This document shows positions 63,570-64,000 of a DNA stretch of 64,000 nt, in pieces. Made by a program: the position numbers and the translations under genes. The notes below the pieces were generated by a model that ran no database searches, was not told the DNA's origin, and worked only from the letters and a program-made list of their open reading frames with translations. The stretch covers positions 6,299,307-6,363,306 of the forward strand of contig NC_050471.1 of assembly GCF_013373865.1 (NCBI RefSeq). The letters are read 5' to 3'. How positions within the stretch are numbered: position 1 is the first letter of the stretch; every line of letters starts with the position of its first letter. The DNA is from Monomorium pharaonis (taxonomy: Eukaryota > Arthropoda > Insecta > Hymenoptera > Formicidae).

Positions 63570-64000
63570 CCCTCTCCTCTCTTTCTCTCTTTTTCTAGAA
63601 GAATGTAGATTATTGCATATTTGCTTTACGTCTTTTAGTAGATGCAATTTTAAAATTCTTTTTTCCCATTGTTTTAAAAACGAGAATAAAATTGAAATAT
63701 GCAATAGACTTAAAAATGTAAAAGAATTTAAAAGAACGCATTGTACATGAAAATATCCATCCCGTTAAATTAGTTTATCCTTCATATTTGACATACGCGC
63801 TGCCGTTGTTTTTGTCATGGACCCTCTTGATTCATCTCGTACAATAATATGCACCCTCACGGGCACTGGACGTGGGTCTTAGTCCATCAATCCCGCTAAA
63901 TGACGGCCTTTGCTAGTTGCACGAGAGGGCACAGCGGATGCCGTCCAATATCCACGGGTCTTGCGTGAGATCCTTGGATCCTTGCGGCACGTGCACTAAC
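62360..64000. other. Right-edge sequence, no gene recognised
   Basis: AT-rich DNA with a TC microsatellite at 63532-63567. A GC-richer tail from about 63.8 kb has open frames on both strands, but none matches a family I know. Confidence 0.5.
63532..63567. repeat. (TC)n microsatellite
   Basis: A pure TC tract followed by a C-rich, TC-rich tail. Confidence 0.95.

Overview
The window is a piece of an arthropod nuclear genome, most likely an insect and plausibly a hymenopteran such as an ant (inference). It is AT-rich overall, with many CpG-dense GC-rich islands, abundant GA, TG, TA and TC microsatellites, and short-exon genes with GT-AG introns. No bacterial-style operons, CRISPR arrays or phage genes are present. 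Most long open frames are non-coding: they lie in GC-rich patches or microsatellites and show no recognisable protein family.

Left part (1-41.3 kb): the ectodomain half of a Ret receptor tyrosine kinase gene on the minus strand. Nine coding exons can be read by hand. A signal-peptide exon at 39960-40035 is followed, after an intron of about 29 kb, by eight exons between 10814 and 1248. These encode the four cadherin-like domains and the start of the cysteine-rich domain. Exon phases join in every case, including one intron that needs a GC-AG donor. The rest of the cysteine-rich domain, the membrane segment and the kinase must lie beyond the left edge. Inside the giant first intron, on the opposite strand, a CpG-rich block at about 23.0-24.7 kb ends in a short possible first coding exon (24688-24735) of an unidentified gene.

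Middle part (41.3-53.1 kb): intergenic sequence with no recognised gene. It contains two hairpin-like transposons (43455-43659, 46433-46580). A third, with TA flanks, lies in Ret intron 1 (33832-34085).

Right part (53.1-58.6 kb): a complete or nearly complete SV2-like (synaptic vesicle glycoprotein 2 related) major facilitator transporter on the minus strand, in eleven exons from 58539 to about 53161. It keeps the family's LPESPKYL signature but has lost the loop 2-3 motif A. Its last exon is uncertain. From 58.6 to 64 kb there is AT-rich intergenic DNA with a perfect 19-bp hairpin, a decayed PIF/Harbinger (HARBI1-like) transposase fragment and a GGAGCGA-ended inverted-repeat element.

Ret and the SV2-like transporter both belong to families known from nervous tissue, but nothing in the sequence links them functionally. 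I did not find a novel multi-gene system. The most useful observations are the antisense gene start inside Ret intron 1, the GC-AG intron, the motif-A-less SV2 protein and the transposon remnants.
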